Below, piece by piece: positions 21,308 to 21,801 of a DNA stretch of 21,801 bases. A program made the translations under genes and the position numbers. The stretch comes from Candidatus Altarchaeales archaeon ex4484_96. GTDB lineage: Archaea; Altiarchaeota; Altiarchaeia; IMC4; QMZM01. Under the pieces are notes generated by a model that saw only the letters and a list, made by a program, of their open reading frames with translations, searched no databases and had not been told where the DNA came from. Every line of letters begins with the position of its first letter. The stretch's first letter is position 1. The stretch covers positions 1-21,801 of the forward strand of contig NJDH01000020.1 of assembly GCA_002254405.1 (NCBI GenBank). Direction: 5' to 3'.

Positions 21308-21801
21308 CTAAATCAGCCTTTTATTATAAATTACCTTAGCCACATCCCTGGCCGAGATAACGCCAACTATCCCCCCGTCTTTAACCACAGGAAGTCTTCT
21401 AATCCGGTGCTTATTGAATAATCTGCTCGCCTCAAGTATGCTATCATCCAACTCTAGGGTATAAAAACCCCGAGTCATGATGGATTTAACCCGGATACTC
21501 TCGCAATCCTCCCCCACAGCAACTGTTTTCCTGAAAATATCTCTCTCCGTTATTATCCCGGTTATCTCATTTTCTTCGGTGACCAAAAGCGAGCCAATAT
21601 CCTTCTCGTCCATTTTTTTCGCGGCATCGCATACGAGAGCATCAGCGTCTATGGTTGAGATTTCATGCATTAACTCCTTGATATCCCGCACCCGAAACCT
21701 TGATTTAAGCTCGCTTAACGAATTATGGTTTTTTAGCCCCGAGCTCTTGTCGAAGGCGTCAATCAAATCGGTTGAGCTCACAACCCCAAGTAATTTATCA
21801 T
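21308..21801 (-). CDS. Multi-CBS-domain protein, partial (N-terminus beyond right edge)
   Basis: A CBS-domain protein; such pairs bind AMP, ATP or S-adenosylmethionine and regulate partner proteins. Two full CBS repeats lie in the C-terminal part: VRDIKELM...DIGSLLVTEENEITGIITERDI and VKSIMTRGFYTLELDDS...RIRRLPVVKDGGIVGVISARDV. Upstream the frame stays open to the edge and reads DKLLGVVSSTDLIDAF, the closing strand-helix of another CBS repeat. So the GTG at 21781 is internal and the gene continues past the window; it probably has four repeats. It is followed by the CcdA-like gene 27 bases later on the same strand, perhaps in one operon. Confidence 0.88.
   Translation of the reverse strand, partial: DKLLGVVSSTDLIDAFDKSSGLKNHNSLSELKSRFRVRDIKELMHEISTIDADALVCDAAKKMDEKDIGSLLVTEENEITGIITERDIFRKTVAVGEDCESIRVKSIMTRGFYTLELDDSILEASRLFNKHRIRRLPVVKDGGIVGVISARDVAKVIYNKRLI

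Noticed and set aside
1..21801. CRISPR array, insertion sequence or prophage
   Set aside because: I saw no regularly spaced direct repeats, no transposase or integrase motifs, and no phage genes on either strand.

Overview
The window is archaeal. It carries the alpha subunit of translation initiation factor 2, the H/ACA protein Nop10, an endonuclease-Q-type PHP protein, transcription factor E and an archaeal class I aldolase/ADTH synthase. AT-rich TATA-like boxes sit about 25 bases before many starts, leaders look very short, and a tRNA-Pro gene lacks an encoded CCA. Histidine, branched-chain and possibly archaeal aromatic amino-acid genes suggest a free-living anabolic archaeon. I cannot place it further; an uncultivated lineage such as Altiarchaeota is only a guess.

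Layout. 1-893: two divergent membrane-anchored pilin-like proteins around one shared TATA region; the left one runs off the edge, and the right one reads through only with a -1 frame change at a perfect A-AAA-AAC heptamer. 874-2451 (minus): acetolactate synthase regulatory subunit followed 3 bases later by a CBS-bearing site-2-type protease. 2510-3829 (plus): aIF2-alpha, Nop10 and a JAMM-domain protein, tightly packed. 3784-5538: LysE-type exporter divergent from hisC. 5579-5936: tRNA-Pro, then a 285-base spacer with several perfect hairpins and a GC-rich island that may be a small RNA. 5937-6902: secreted esterase of the LpqC/PHB-depolymerase type.

6931-10002 (minus) is the most unusual part. 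Conceptual joining across six -1 frame changes and one in-frame TGA rebuilds a single modular protein of roughly 1000 residues. It has an N-terminal inhibitor-like beta region, tandem polysaccharide-deacetylase-like modules separated by cysteine-rich spacers, and the start of a truncated further module. Neighbouring long genes (946, 775 and 408 residues) are intact, so this looks like a decaying or phase-variable gene, although sequencing deletions must be excluded.

10030-13387: endonuclease Q, ADTH synthase/aldolase and an AI-2E-family permease. 13394-19059: Ca2+-type P-ATPase, a large membrane-anchored surface protein with FG-GAP/VCBS-like repeats and a cysteine-rich insertion, and a VTT/DedA-type membrane protein. 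19126-20483: transcription factor E, an HD-domain gene broken by a deletion that removes its metal-binding core, and a GcvH-like lipoyl carrier. 20510-21801 (minus): CcdA-like thiol-electron membrane protein and a multi-CBS protein that continues past the right edge.
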